31,224 bases of DNA from DATBDM01 sp036269915 (GTDB lineage: Bacteria > Actinomycetota > Thermoleophilia > Solirubrobacterales > Solirubrobacteraceae). The notes beneath the pieces were generated by a model. The model searched no databases. It had not been told where the DNA came from and saw only the letters and a program-made list of their open reading frames with translations. The translations under genes and the position numbers were made by a program. The DNA lies in NCBI GenBank assembly GCA_036269915.1, contig DATBDM010000085.1:1-31224 (forward strand). The letters run 5' to 3'. Positions 22,494 through 29,540 of the stretch are shown here, piece by piece (within the stretch, counting starts at the first letter, position 1; each line of letters starts with the position of its first letter).

Positions 22494-23233
22494 GCCGCGC
22501 TGCCCGCCTCGACCGCCGCGACCTGCTCCGCGCGTAGCGCCTCGATGCCCTGCTGGGCCAGGCCGAGCAGCTCGTCGAGGCTCGCCCGCGAGAGCGGCGT
22601 GCGCTCCGCGGTGGCCTGCACCTCGACCAGCCCGCCATCGCCGGTCATGACGACGTTCGCGTCGACCTCCGCCGTGGAGTCCTCGGGGTAGTCGAGGTCG
22701 AGCAGCGCCTCGCCGCCGACGACGCCGCACGACACGGCCGCGACGCTGCCGGTCAGCGGCAGCGCCTTCAGCCTGCCGTCCGCGACGAGCCACCGGCAGG
22801 CCAGCTCGAGCGCGACGAAGCCGCCGGTGATCGAGGCGCAGCGCGTCCCGCCGTCGGCCTCCAGCACGTCGCAGTCGATGTAGACGGTGCGCTCGCCGAG
22901 CGCGGAGAAGTCGACCACGCCGCGCAGCGAGCGCCCGATCAGCCGCTGGATCTCGACGCTGCGCCCGTCGGCACGCCCCTTGGTGACGTCGCGCTGCTTG
23001 CGCTCGCCCGTCGACGCCGGGAGCATGCCGTACTCGGCCGTGACCCAGCCGCGGCCGCGCCCGGCCATCCACTTCGGGACCGACTCCTGGACGGACGCGG
23101 TGCAGATCACGCGCGTGCCGCCGCAGGCGATCAGCGCCGAACCGGTCGCGCTGCGGACGAAGCCCGGATCGATGGTCACCGGGCGCAGGTCGGCGGGGCC
23201 GCGGCCTCCGCTGCGGGTACGCGGCTCGCTCAT
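22490..23233 (-). CDS. rph: Ribonuclease PH
   Basis: A phosphate-dependent 3'-5' exoribonuclease that trims tRNA 3' ends. 247 residues; homologues are about 240. DLRPVTIDPGFVRSATGSALI at the N-terminus, KGRADGRSVEIQRLIGRSLR (85-104), EADGGTRCASITGG (125-138, phosphate-binding Arg131) and LDLDYPEDSTAEVD (178-191, active-site acids) identify it. The ATG at 23233 has no obvious ribosome site, but it is only 23 bases from the Flp stop, so translation may depend on upstream ribosomes. Confidence 0.96.
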   Translation of the reverse strand: MSEPRTRSGGRGPADLRPVTIDPGFVRSATGSALIACGGTRVICTASVQESVPKWMAGRGRGWVTAEYGMLPASTGERKQRDVTKGRADGRSVEIQRLIGRSLRGVVDFSALGERTVYIDCDVLEADGGTRCASITGGFVALELACRWLVADGRLKALPLTGSVAAVSCGVVGGEALLDLDYPEDSTAEVDANVVMTGDGGLVEVQATAERTPLSRASLDELLGLAQQGIEALRAEQVAAVEAGSAA

Positions 23234-23256
23234 GGGCGGCCAGTCTCGCACGCCGC

Positions 23257-23496
23257 TCAGCGGCCGGCGGACACCCCGTCGATCGCCCCCTTGATCTTCT
23301 TGACGACGGCCTCGGCGATGCCGGTGTCCTTGAACGAGTGGCTCGCCTGGACGACCCCCGCGATCAGGACCGCGATGAGCAGGATCAGCCCGACGTACTC
23401 GACGGTCCCCTGACCGCGCATCGGGTTCCCGCGCAGATCGTGCAGGCGGATGAGCACCGCGGCGTGCAGGTGCCCGAGGCGTTCGTGATGGGTCAT
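23257..23496 (-). CDS. Flp/Fap-type pilin
   Basis: 79 residues. The leader (about 1-28) ends in a class III prepilin site, G-QGTVEY, with Glu at position +5 of the mature protein, followed at once by the hydrophobic core VGLILLIAVLIAGVV. The mature part is about 51 residues and ends in a basic amphipathic segment (EAVVKKIKGAIDGVS). The leader is longer than usual for Flp. The ATG at 23496 is fixed by GGAGGAC at 23508-23502. None of the Tad machinery (tadA, tadB, tadC, prepilin peptidase) is in the window; instead rph follows after 23 bases. Confidence 0.85.
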   Translation of the reverse strand: MTHHERLGHLHAAVLIRLHDLRGNPMRGQGTVEYVGLILLIAVLIAGVVQASHSFKDTGIAEAVVKKIKGAIDGVSAGR

Positions 23497-23699
23497 TGGA
23501 CGTCCTCCGCGGCCGGTCGGCCCGGCCTGTCGATGGCCGCCTGCGCCGGTCGGCGGAGGCTGCCGCCATCGTCCGGCCGGTGCCTGCGACGGCGCCACAC
23601 GCGTCTGCGCCGATTGTGTGCCGAACCTGTGCCAAGACTGCGGACAGCGGCGGAAACCGCCCGTGGGCGGCCGCGCCGGCGCGTAGGCTCGGGAACCCG
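23497..23699. other. Divergent gap between Flp pilin and glycosyltransferase
   Basis: 203 bases. On the plus strand TAGGCT (23683-23688) may be a -10 for the glycosyltransferase, whose ATG follows 11 bases later. On the minus strand an accurate promoter for the pilin could not be placed. A direct repeat TGTGCC occurs twice around 23617-23633. Nothing else stands out. Confidence 0.25.
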
Positions 23700-24653
23700 A
23701 TGCGAGCCCTGGTCGTGACGAACATGTACCCCACCGCCGAGCGGCCCCCGCTCGGCTCGTTCGTGAGCGACCAGGTCGAGGCGCTGCGCCGGCGCGGCGA
23801 CGTGGAGGTCGAGCTGTTCGCCTTCGGCCCGGGCCCGCGGGCGCTCGTGCGCGCCGCCCGCGACCTGCGCCGCCGCTTCGGCGATCGCCGCTTCGACGTC
23901 GTGCACGCGCACTTCGGGCTGACCGCGTGGCCGGCGCTGCTCGCCCGGCTCGGACCGGTCGTCGTGACCCTGCACGGAAACGACCTGTTCGTGCCGCGCT
24001 CGCGCCGGGCGACGCGCCTCGCGCTCCCGTTCACGGCGCTGCCCGCGGCGGTCTCGCGCGCGTTCAGCGCGAACGTGCCGGGCGCCGGGACGCGCCGGCG
24101 CGTCGCGGTGCTGCCGGTGGGGATCGACGTCCACCGCTTCCGCCCGATCCCGCGGGCCGAGGCGCGCGAGCGGATCGGGCTGGACCCGGACGAGCCGTGC
24201 CTGCTGTTCCCGCACGACCCCGCGCGTCCGCTCAAGCGCTTCGACCGAGCGCGCGAGGCGGCCGGCGACGCGCGGCTGCTGACCATGGGCAACGTCGTCC
24301 CGGAGGAGGTGCCGTACTGGATCAACGCCGCGAACGCCGTGGTGGTGCCATCGCAGGACGAGGGCTTCGGGCTCGCCGTGATCGAGGCGATCGCCTGCGG
24401 CGTGCCCGCGTTCGGCACGCCTGTCGGCATCCATCCCGTGGTGCTCGGCGACCTCGAGGGCGCCCTCTGCGCGCCGTGGGACCCTGTGCGCTGGCGCGAG
24501 GCCCTGCGCGCGCCGCTCTCGCAGCCGGACCCGCGCGTGGACGGCCACGACCGCGCCCAGCTCTTCTCGGCCGACCGCATGGCGGCGCGCGTGGTCGCCG
24601 CCTGGCGTGATGTCGTGGAGGAGCGAACCGATCGGGGCTCGGAGCCGTTGTGA
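23700..24653 (+). CDS. GT4-family glycosyltransferase
   Basis: 317 residues, compact for GT4. RALVVTNMYPTAERPPLGSFVSDQVEALRRRG is the usual N-terminal donor/acceptor loop, DVVHAHFGLTAWPALL (66-81) and VVVTLHGNDLF (87-97) complete the first Rossmann domain, and the C-terminal domain has LKR (Lys179) and the EX7E motif, Glu221 to Glu229, in SQDEGFGLAVIEAIACGVP. It should retain stereochemistry and use a nucleotide sugar at the cytoplasmic face. Acceptor unknown; no polysaccharide cluster surrounds it. The ATG at 23700 is chosen because MRALVVTN is the family start; an in-frame reading from 23496 runs over the divergent pilin gene. Confidence 0.9.
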   Translation: MRALVVTNMYPTAERPPLGSFVSDQVEALRRRGDVEVELFAFGPGPRALVRAARDLRRRFGDRRFDVVHAHFGLTAWPALLARLGPVVVTLHGNDLFVPRSRRATRLALPFTALPAAVSRAFSANVPGAGTRRRVAVLPVGIDVHRFRPIPRAEARERIGLDPDEPCLLFPHDPARPLKRFDRAREAAGDARLLTMGNVVPEEVPYWINAANAVVVPSQDEGFGLAVIEAIACGVPAFGTPVGIHPVVLGDLEGALCAPWDPVRWREALRAPLSQPDPRVDGHDRAQLFSADRMAARVVAAWRDVVEERTDRGSEPL

Positions 24654-24726
24654 TGATCGTGACCAGCCGCGCCGCTATTCTCGACCGCTCGGGGTGCGTG
24701 CACTTCACGCGCCCTGCCCGAGTCCG
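24654..24726 (+). promoter_or_regulatory. Probable promoter of the zinc-ribbon gene pair
   Basis: TATTCT at 24676-24681 is a good -10 and would give a leader of about 38 bases before ATG 24727. The -35 is not evident at 16-18 bases, so this is a low-confidence call. Confidence 0.3.
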
Positions 24727-25773
24727 ATGAGCGGCCTGATGCGACGCTTTTCCCGCGGCCGCGCCGCCACCGACGACGAGGCCACGCCCCCGGCGACCGG
24801 CACGTCCGAGGCGGCTGGCGACGCCGCCAGCGAGACCCGCCCCGCGGGCGGAGAGCCCTTGCCCTCCAACGGCGCCGTCGACCCCGTCACCGAGGTCACC
24901 ACGCCGGGGACCTCCGCGGCCGAGCCCGCGACCGTCGCCGAGCCGGGCACCACGCTCCAGCCGGCGACCGGAGAGGCCGCCGCGACCGAGTCCGAGGTCC
25001 CGGGCCGCGACCTGCCGGCCGGCGTCGACCTCGACGAGCTGCGCGACGCGCCCGAATCCAGCGCCGGGCGGGGCAAGCTGCGCCGCCGGGTCCACTACCT
25101 GCGCCACGTCCGCGAGCTGCTGCTACGCGACCTCGGCGGCTTCTACGCCGAGGCGCACCGCTCCGAGCAGGGGCCGGACGCCCATCGCCGCCTGCTCGAC
25201 GCGAAGGCCGGCCGGCTCGCGACGCTCGACTCCGAGGTGCGCGAGCTCGAGGAGCGGCTCGCCGAGCCGCACGCCGAGACCGTCCTGCGCGAGCCGGGCA
25301 TCGGCGGCACCTGCCCCGAGTGTGGGGAGCTGTACGGCTCGGGCGCCCGCTTCTGCTCGCGCTGCGGCGCGCCGCTGACGGGCCGGGCCGCGCGCGAGCG
25401 CGCCGGTAGCCGGACGCAGGCGACCGGCGCGGGGCCGGCGACTGCGACCAGCACCAGCTCGGGCACGACCGGCGCCGGCACCATCGGCCCGGCGACGGGA
25501 GCGGCCGCCGAGGAGGAGCGCATGACGACCGCCTCGCTGTGGGGCCGCCGCCGCATCGCGGCGCCCGCCGAGCCCGCCGACGCGACGCGCGCCGGCGACC
25601 TGACCCAGGCTGCGCCCGGGGAACCCGCTCAGGACGAAGCGGCAGCGCCTCGGGACGAAGCGGCAGCGCCTCAGGACGAAGCGGCAGCGCCAGACCAAGC
25701 GGGCGATCCCCCGACCCGCGTCGAGCGGGCCGCCGCCGAGCCGCCCGAGCCCGGAGCCGAGGAGCGCTCGTGA
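24727..25773 (+). CDS. Zinc-ribbon protein with disordered arms
   Basis: 348 residues, not a family I can name. Residues 1-95 are acidic, Ala/Thr/Pro-rich and disordered; 100-185 form helices (RRRVHYLRHVRELLLRDLGGFY, then TLDSEVRELEERLAE) that could be a coiled coil; 196-213 is a zinc ribbon, CPEC-x10-CSRC; the remainder is again Ala/Pro/Thr-rich with a short conserved-looking island, TTASLWGRRRIAAP (267-280). There is no signal peptide or membrane helix, so it is cytoplasmic. The tail contains three tandem DEAAAP units. The ATG at 24727 is preferred; ATG 24739 is an alternative. The gene ends in a GTGA overlap with the next one. Confidence 0.75.
   Translation: MSGLMRRFSRGRAATDDEATPPATGTSEAAGDAASETRPAGGEPLPSNGAVDPVTEVTTPGTSAAEPATVAEPGTTLQPATGEAAATESEVPGRDLPAGVDLDELRDAPESSAGRGKLRRRVHYLRHVRELLLRDLGGFYAEAHRSEQGPDAHRRLLDAKAGRLATLDSEVRELEERLAEPHAETVLREPGIGGTCPECGELYGSGARFCSRCGAPLTGRAARERAGSRTQATGAGPATATSTSSGTTGAGTIGPATGAAAEEERMTTASLWGRRRIAAPAEPADATRAGDLTQAAPGEPAQDEAAAPRDEAAAPQDEAAAPDQAGDPPTRVERAAAEPPEPGAEERS
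25630..25692 (+). repeat. Three tandem 21-bp repeats in the zinc-ribbon gene
   Basis: Units at 25630-25650, 25651-25671 and 25672-25692 are 21 bases each and differ at only one or two positions. They encode QDEAAAP, RDEAAAP and QDEAAAP. The near identity at the DNA level, including third positions, indicates recent slippage or duplication, so copy number may vary among strains. Confidence 0.9.
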
Positions 25774-26426
25774 GCGCCACCGAGACCCCCGCGTCCCAGC
25801 CCGTCGAGAGCGCGCCGGTCGAGACCGAGCGCCGCTGCCCGCGCTGCGGCGCCTCACTGCGCCCCGAGCAGGAGTGGTGCCTGCACTGCGGCACCGGCCT
25901 CGGCGCCCGCGTCGCCGCGCCACGCGGCTGGCGGCTGCCGGTCGCCGTCGTCGGCGGTCTGCTCGCGCTCGCGGTGATCGCCGTGGTGCTCGCGATCGTC
26001 GAGCTCTCCAGCGACGCCGAGACGGTCACGACCCAGCCGACACCCGCCGCGACCGCGGCGCCCACCGCGGCGCCGCCGGCCGCGACCACGCCCGTCCCGT
26101 CCGCCACGACGACGCCGGCGGCATCCGCGACGCCGACCCCGGCCGCCGGCACGGGCCTGGCCGACTGGCCCGCCGGCAAGACCGGCTTCACGATCGTGCT
26201 CGAGTCCTCCTCGACCCGCTCGGCCGCCACGGCGCGCGGCAAGGAGCTCGCGGGTCAGGGCATCTCCGTCGGCATCCTCGACTCGAGCGGCTACCGGACG
26301 CTGACGCCCAACCGCTTCGTCGTCTTCTCGGGCCAGTACGCCACCCGCGCCGAGGCCAAGTCCGCACTGGCCGGCCTGAAGTCGCGCGTGGCCGGCGCGC
26401 AGGTCGAGCGCGTCGCACCGAACTAG
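25770..26426 (+). CDS. Zinc-ribbon, single-pass membrane protein with SPOR-like domain
   Basis: 218 residues: an N-terminal zinc ribbon (Cys23, Cys26, Cys37, Cys40; CPRC and CLHC), a transmembrane helix at about 55-78, a Thr/Ala/Pro linker (88-127) and a C-terminal domain (138-214) whose pattern, FTIVLESSSTRSAATARGKEL ... YRTLTPNRFVVFSGQYATRAEAKSAL, matches SPOR domains. SPOR domains bind denuded glycan strands at division septa, so the protein should sit with its ribbon in the cytoplasm and its SPOR in the wall. The GTG at 25770 overlaps the upstream stop and has GGAG at 25761, so both zinc-ribbon proteins are made together. Its exact role is unknown. Confidence 0.85.
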   Translation: MSATETPASQPVESAPVETERRCPRCGASLRPEQEWCLHCGTGLGARVAAPRGWRLPVAVVGGLLALAVIAVVLAIVELSSDAETVTTQPTPAATAAPTAAPPAATTPVPSATTTPAASATPTPAAGTGLADWPAGKTGFTIVLESSSTRSAATARGKELAGQGISVGILDSSGYRTLTPNRFVVFSGQYATRAEAKSALAGLKSRVAGAQVERVAPN

Positions 26427-26435
26427 CGCCCGGAC

Positions 26436-27464
26436 CTAGACCGCGGCCGCCAGCCCGGGCCAGTACGGCGCGAGCCGGGCGCGCGCCTGCTCGGCGAGCG
26501 GATGCGCGTCGAGGCGCTCCGGCGCCGGGGTCTCCTCCGCCACGAGGACCGGCATGACCGCCGCCATCGAGCGCGTCAGCGCGCCGATGTCGTAGCCGCC
26601 CTCGAGCACGAGCCCGAGCGGGGCGCCGACGGCATCGGCCGCGCGTCGCAGCGAAGCCGCCATCCCGGCGAAGCCCGCCTCGCTGACCGTGCAGGTCGCC
26701 AGCGGGTCGTCACGATGGGCGTCGAAGCCGGCCGAGACGAGCACCAGCTGCGGCTCCCATTCGCGCACGAGCGCCGCGCCGACGTGCTCGACCAGCGAGC
26801 GCCACGCCGCGTCGCCCGAGCCGCCGGACACCGGCAGGTTGACCGTGAAGCCCTCGCCCGCACCCGACCCGGCGTCGGACGCCGGCCCGGTCCCCGGATA
26901 CAGCGGCCACTCGTGGATCGAGACGAAGAGCACGTCGTCGGCCGCGTGGAAGGCGGCGTTGGTCCCGTTGCCGTGGTGGACGTCCCAGTCGAGGATCAGC
27001 ACCCGCTCGAGACGGTGCGCGGCCGTGGCATGGCGCGCGGCGACCGCGATCGAGTCGAAGAAGCAGAAGCCCATCGCGCGGTCGGGCTCCGCGTGGTGGC
27101 CCGGCGGGCGCAGCGCGCTGACCCCCGTCCGCGCCTCGCCGCCGAGCAACGCGTCGACGAGCGCCACCGCCCCGCCCGCGGCCCGGCACGCCGCCTCCCA
27201 GGTGCCCGCGACCGCCGCGGTGTCGCCGTCGATGAAGCCGCCGCCGCGGGCGCAGAGCGCCTCGATCGCGTCGACGTACGCCGCCGTGTGCACGGCAAGC
27301 AACTGCCCGCGCGGCACAAAGGGCGCGTCGCGCACGGTGCATCCGAACCAATCGTCGCGCGCCATCTCGGCCTCGAGCGCACGTAGCCGCTCAGGCCGCT
27401 CCGGGTGCCCGGGGACGTCGTGGGCGAAGCTCGCATCATGGCGGTACCAGGCGGCGGCGGTCAC
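26436..27464 (-). CDS. Histone-deacetylase-family (AcuC/acetylpolyamine amidohydrolase-like) enzyme
   Basis: 342 residues. The arginase/deacetylase fold is intact: VPGHPERPERL at 17-27, RPPGHH (119-124, with the catalytic His pair), LDWDVHHGNGT (158-168; zinc ligands Asp161 and His163), AGFDAH (245-250; zinc ligand Asp248) and EGGYD (288-292; transition-state Tyr291). It removes acetyl groups from a lysine or polyamine using zinc, not NAD. Substrate unknown; no acuA/acs gene is near. The start GTG at 27464 is the last start codon before the conserved N-terminus and lies only 19 bases from the divergent nadB start. An in-frame reading to 27575 would overlap nadB. Confidence 0.92.
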   Translation of the reverse strand: MTAAAWYRHDASFAHDVPGHPERPERLRALEAEMARDDWFGCTVRDAPFVPRGQLLAVHTAAYVDAIEALCARGGGFIDGDTAAVAGTWEAACRAAGGAVALVDALLGGEARTGVSALRPPGHHAEPDRAMGFCFFDSIAVAARHATAAHRLERVLILDWDVHHGNGTNAAFHAADDVLFVSIHEWPLYPGTGPASDAGSGAGEGFTVNLPVSGGSGDAAWRSLVEHVGAALVREWEPQLVLVSAGFDAHRDDPLATCTVSEAGFAGMAASLRRAADAVGAPLGLVLEGGYDIGALTRSMAAVMPVLVAEETPAPERLDAHPLAEQARARLAPYWPGLAAAV

Positions 27465-27483
27465 GCCGATACCGTAGGCCGCC
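27465..27483. promoter_or_regulatory. 19-base divergent gap with shared -10 candidates
   Basis: TACCGTA at 27470-27476 reads TACCGT on the plus strand and TACGGT on the minus strand. The hexamers end eight and six bases before the nadB and deacetylase GTG codons respectively, which is the normal -10 to start-site distance. Both mRNAs could therefore begin at their start codon. There is no room for a leader or ribosome site on either side. Confidence 0.4.
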
Positions 27484-28941
27484 GTGAGCGAGCCGGCCGA
27501 TCTCATCGTCGTGGGGGCCGGCGCCGCCGGCCTCTTCTCGTGCCTCAGCGCGGTGCGCGAGGGCGCGCGGGTCACGCTCGTCTCCGCGCGGCCGCTGGCC
27601 GAGACCGCGTCCTACTGGGCGCAGGGCGGCGCCGCCGCGGCACTGGCCGTCGAGGACTCCCCGGCGCGCCATCTCGAGGACACGCTGCTCGCCGGCCGCA
27701 ACCTCGTGCGCCGCTCCGCCGCCGAGGTGCTGGTCGAGGAGGCGGCGGCGCGCGTGCACGACCTCGAGACGCTCGGCGTGCGCTTCGACGCCGACCGCCA
27801 CGGCAACCTCGCGCTCGGCCTGGAGGGCGGGCACAGCGTGCGGCGGATCGTGCACGCGGGCGGCAGCGCGACCGGGCGCCGCGTGCTGCGCGAGCTGTCG
27901 GCCGCCGTCGCCGCCCACGAGCGGATCACCGTGCTCGAGGGGGCGCGCGCGGCGCGACTGCTCACCGACGAGGACAGACGCTGCGTCGGCCTGCTCTGCG
28001 AGGACGGCCGCGTCCTGCAGGCGCGGGCGGTGATCCTCGCCACCGGCGGCGCCGCGGCGCTGTGGTCGCGCACGACGAACCCGCCGGGGTCCTTCGGATC
28101 GGGCCTGCTGCTCGCCCGTGACGCCGGCGCACCGCTCGCCGACCTCGAGTTCGCGCAGTTCCACCCCACCGCGGTCGCCGGCCTGAAGGGTCGCGAGGGG
28201 TTCCTGATCTCCGAGGCGGTGCGCGGCGAGGGCGCCACGCTGCACGGTCCCGACGGCGAGCGCTTCGTCGACGAGCTCGCCCCGCGCGACGCGGTCGCCC
28301 GCGCCATCTTCCACGTGCTGCAGGAGACCGGTGCGCCGGCAGTCGAGCTCGACATGCGCGAGGTCGACCCCGGCCGCTTCCCCAACATCGTGTCCGCCCT
28401 GCGCGACGCCGGGCTCGATCCGACGACCACCCGGGTGCCGGTCGCACCCGCGAGTCACTTCTTGATGGGCGGGATCGTCTCCGACCTCGAGGGCCGTGCC
28501 GGCGTCGCCGGGCTCTATGCGGTCGGCGAGTGCGCCTGCACCGGCCTGCACGGCGCGAACCGCCTGGCCTCGAACTCGCTCTCGGAGTGCTTCGTCTTCG
28601 GACGCCGCGCGGCGCTCGCCGGGCTCGGCGACCCGTGGCCGTCCGCGGCGCTCCGCGACGTGGCCCAACCGGCCGCAGCGGTTGCACCCGCGCCGAGCCG
28701 CGAGACCCGCGAGAACGTCTGGGCGCTCGCCGGCCTCGAGCGCGATGCCGACGGCCTGCGCGAGCTGCTCGAGGACCCGCACCCCCTCGCCCGCCTCGTG
28801 GCCCGCAGCGCGCTGGCACGCGAGGAGACGCGCGGCGCGCACGCGCGCGCCGACTTCCCGGCCACCGATCCCGCCCTCGATCACCGGCACACCGTGATCG
28901 ACCCGGGTGACGGCGCGCCAGGTTTGCCCGTCTGGGAATAA
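27484..28941 (+). CDS. nadB: L-aspartate oxidase
   Basis: Oxidises L-aspartate to iminoaspartate with FAD, the first step of de novo NAD synthesis. 485 residues, shorter than E. coli NadB (540) mainly in the C-terminal helical domain, which ends with the usual RGAHARADFP ... HTVI segment. GAGAAG at 11-16 binds FAD; SYWAQGGAAAA (43-53), FHPT (His227), SEAVRGEG (Arg247), LAPRDAVARAI (Arg268), SHFLMGGI (His325) and HGANRLASNSL (356-366) are the oxidase/fumarate-reductase catalytic set. nadA and nadC, its usual partners, are absent from the window. It may be translated from a leaderless mRNA. Confidence 0.95.
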   Translation: MSEPADLIVVGAGAAGLFSCLSAVREGARVTLVSARPLAETASYWAQGGAAAALAVEDSPARHLEDTLLAGRNLVRRSAAEVLVEEAAARVHDLETLGVRFDADRHGNLALGLEGGHSVRRIVHAGGSATGRRVLRELSAAVAAHERITVLEGARAARLLTDEDRRCVGLLCEDGRVLQARAVILATGGAAALWSRTTNPPGSFGSGLLLARDAGAPLADLEFAQFHPTAVAGLKGREGFLISEAVRGEGATLHGPDGERFVDELAPRDAVARAIFHVLQETGAPAVELDMREVDPGRFPNIVSALRDAGLDPTTTRVPVAPASHFLMGGIVSDLEGRAGVAGLYAVGECACTGLHGANRLASNSLSECFVFGRRAALAGLGDPWPSAALRDVAQPAAAVAPAPSRETRENVWALAGLERDADGLRELLEDPHPLARLVARSALAREETRGAHARADFPATDPALDHRHTVIDPGDGAPGLPVWE

Positions 28942-28948
28942 CCGCCAG

Positions 28949-28966
28949 GCGAACGCTGACGTTCGC
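28949..28966. terminator. Hairpin after nadB, possibly also an operator
   Basis: GCGAACG-CTGA-CGTTCGC is a perfect 7-bp stem with a four-base loop, eight bases after the nadB stop, followed by TTAA rather than a T-run. It could end the nadB transcript. Its halves also belong to a wider set of CGAAC/GTTCG half-sites, so it may be a protein-binding site instead. Confidence 0.45.
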
Positions 28967-28996
28967 TTAACACGAACTTAATAGTCCATGCGTTCG
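28956..28996 (+). promoter_or_regulatory. Promoter and half-site cluster before the 29075 gene
   Basis: CTGACG (28956-28961) and TAATAG (28979-28984) are separated by 17 bases, an acceptable -35/-10 pair, with a predicted start near 28991 and a leader of about 84 bases. Four CGAAC/GTTCG half-sites (28950-28954, 28961-28965, 28973-28977, 28992-28996) overlap this promoter, so repressor control is likely. The spacing does not fit the LexA box. Confidence 0.45.
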
Positions 28997-29074
28997 TAAA
29001 GACACCGGAATGGCAAAGACTGCGCCACGGGTCGGAGGGACCCACGCGAGCGGAGTCGTGCGAAGGGGAGACGC

Positions 29075-29503
29075 ATGTATCAGGTGAGCCGCTGTATCTA
29101 TCGAGAGCTGGCGCCGGACATCATCGAGGATCGCCTCGGTGAGGACGCCGGCAACCACGAGAAGGTCCTGCATGCCTGCGAGGCGGCCGTGCACCGACTC
29201 GCCACGGACTGGCACTACTTCGCCCGCCCCTCCAAGACGCTGTTCAACGACATCCGCATCTACTTCCCGATGTCGGCCCAGTACCGCGTCTACAAGATCG
29301 TCGACCGCTACATGACCTTCGCCAAGGAGTACTTCGCCTCGCGGCCGCTGACGGGCTACGACGTCGAGGGCAACCGGCTCGAGTGTCGGGCGACGACGCG
29401 GCGCGGGACGGCGTGCCAGCGCACGCCCCTCCCCCACAACGGCTACTGCCCGTCGCACCAGCACCTCGCCGAGACCGAAGAGGTCAAGCTCGCCGCCGCG
29501 TAG
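29075..29503 (+). CDS. Uncharacterised protein with C-terminal Cys/His knuckle
   Basis: 142 residues of unknown function. The first about 95 are aromatic-rich and probably helical (NHEKVLHACEAAVHRLATDWHYFARP, then FPMSAQYRVYKIVDRYMTFAKEYF), with no signal peptide or membrane helix. The C-terminal part has Cys104, Cys114, Cys125 and His128 in CRATTRRGTACQRTPLPHNGYCPSHQH; this C-x9-C-x10-C-x2-H pattern resembles the small DUF5763-like metal knuckles found in phage and bacterial proteins. The ATG has GGGGAG seven bases upstream. It stands alone: its own promoter in front, and an enzyme gene with its own ribosome site 37 bases behind. Confidence 0.75.
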   Translation: MYQVSRCIYRELAPDIIEDRLGEDAGNHEKVLHACEAAVHRLATDWHYFARPSKTLFNDIRIYFPMSAQYRVYKIVDRYMTFAKEYFASRPLTGYDVEGNRLECRATTRRGTACQRTPLPHNGYCPSHQHLAETEEVKLAAA

Positions 29504-29540
29504 GTACCGTGGCACCTCCTTGCGACCAGGGAGGTGACCC

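Noticed and set aside
23618..23635. Sigma-54-like element on the minus strand (TTGGCAC ... GGCAC with GG-N10-GC) upstream of the pilin gene
   Set aside because: The -24 half is perfect but the -12 half has CGGC instead of TTGC, it lies over 120 bases from the pilin ATG, and actinobacteria generally lack sigma-54.
27436..28890. A 484-codon frame antisense to nadB
   Set aside because: The plus strand encodes L-aspartate oxidase with all catalytic motifs; the antisense product shows no recognisable features.
28950..28965. LexA/SOS-box-like site CGAAC ... GTTCG after nadB
   Set aside because: The half-sites are separated by six bases, while the Gram-positive/actinobacterial SOS box needs four; other pairings in the cluster have wrong orientation or spacing.
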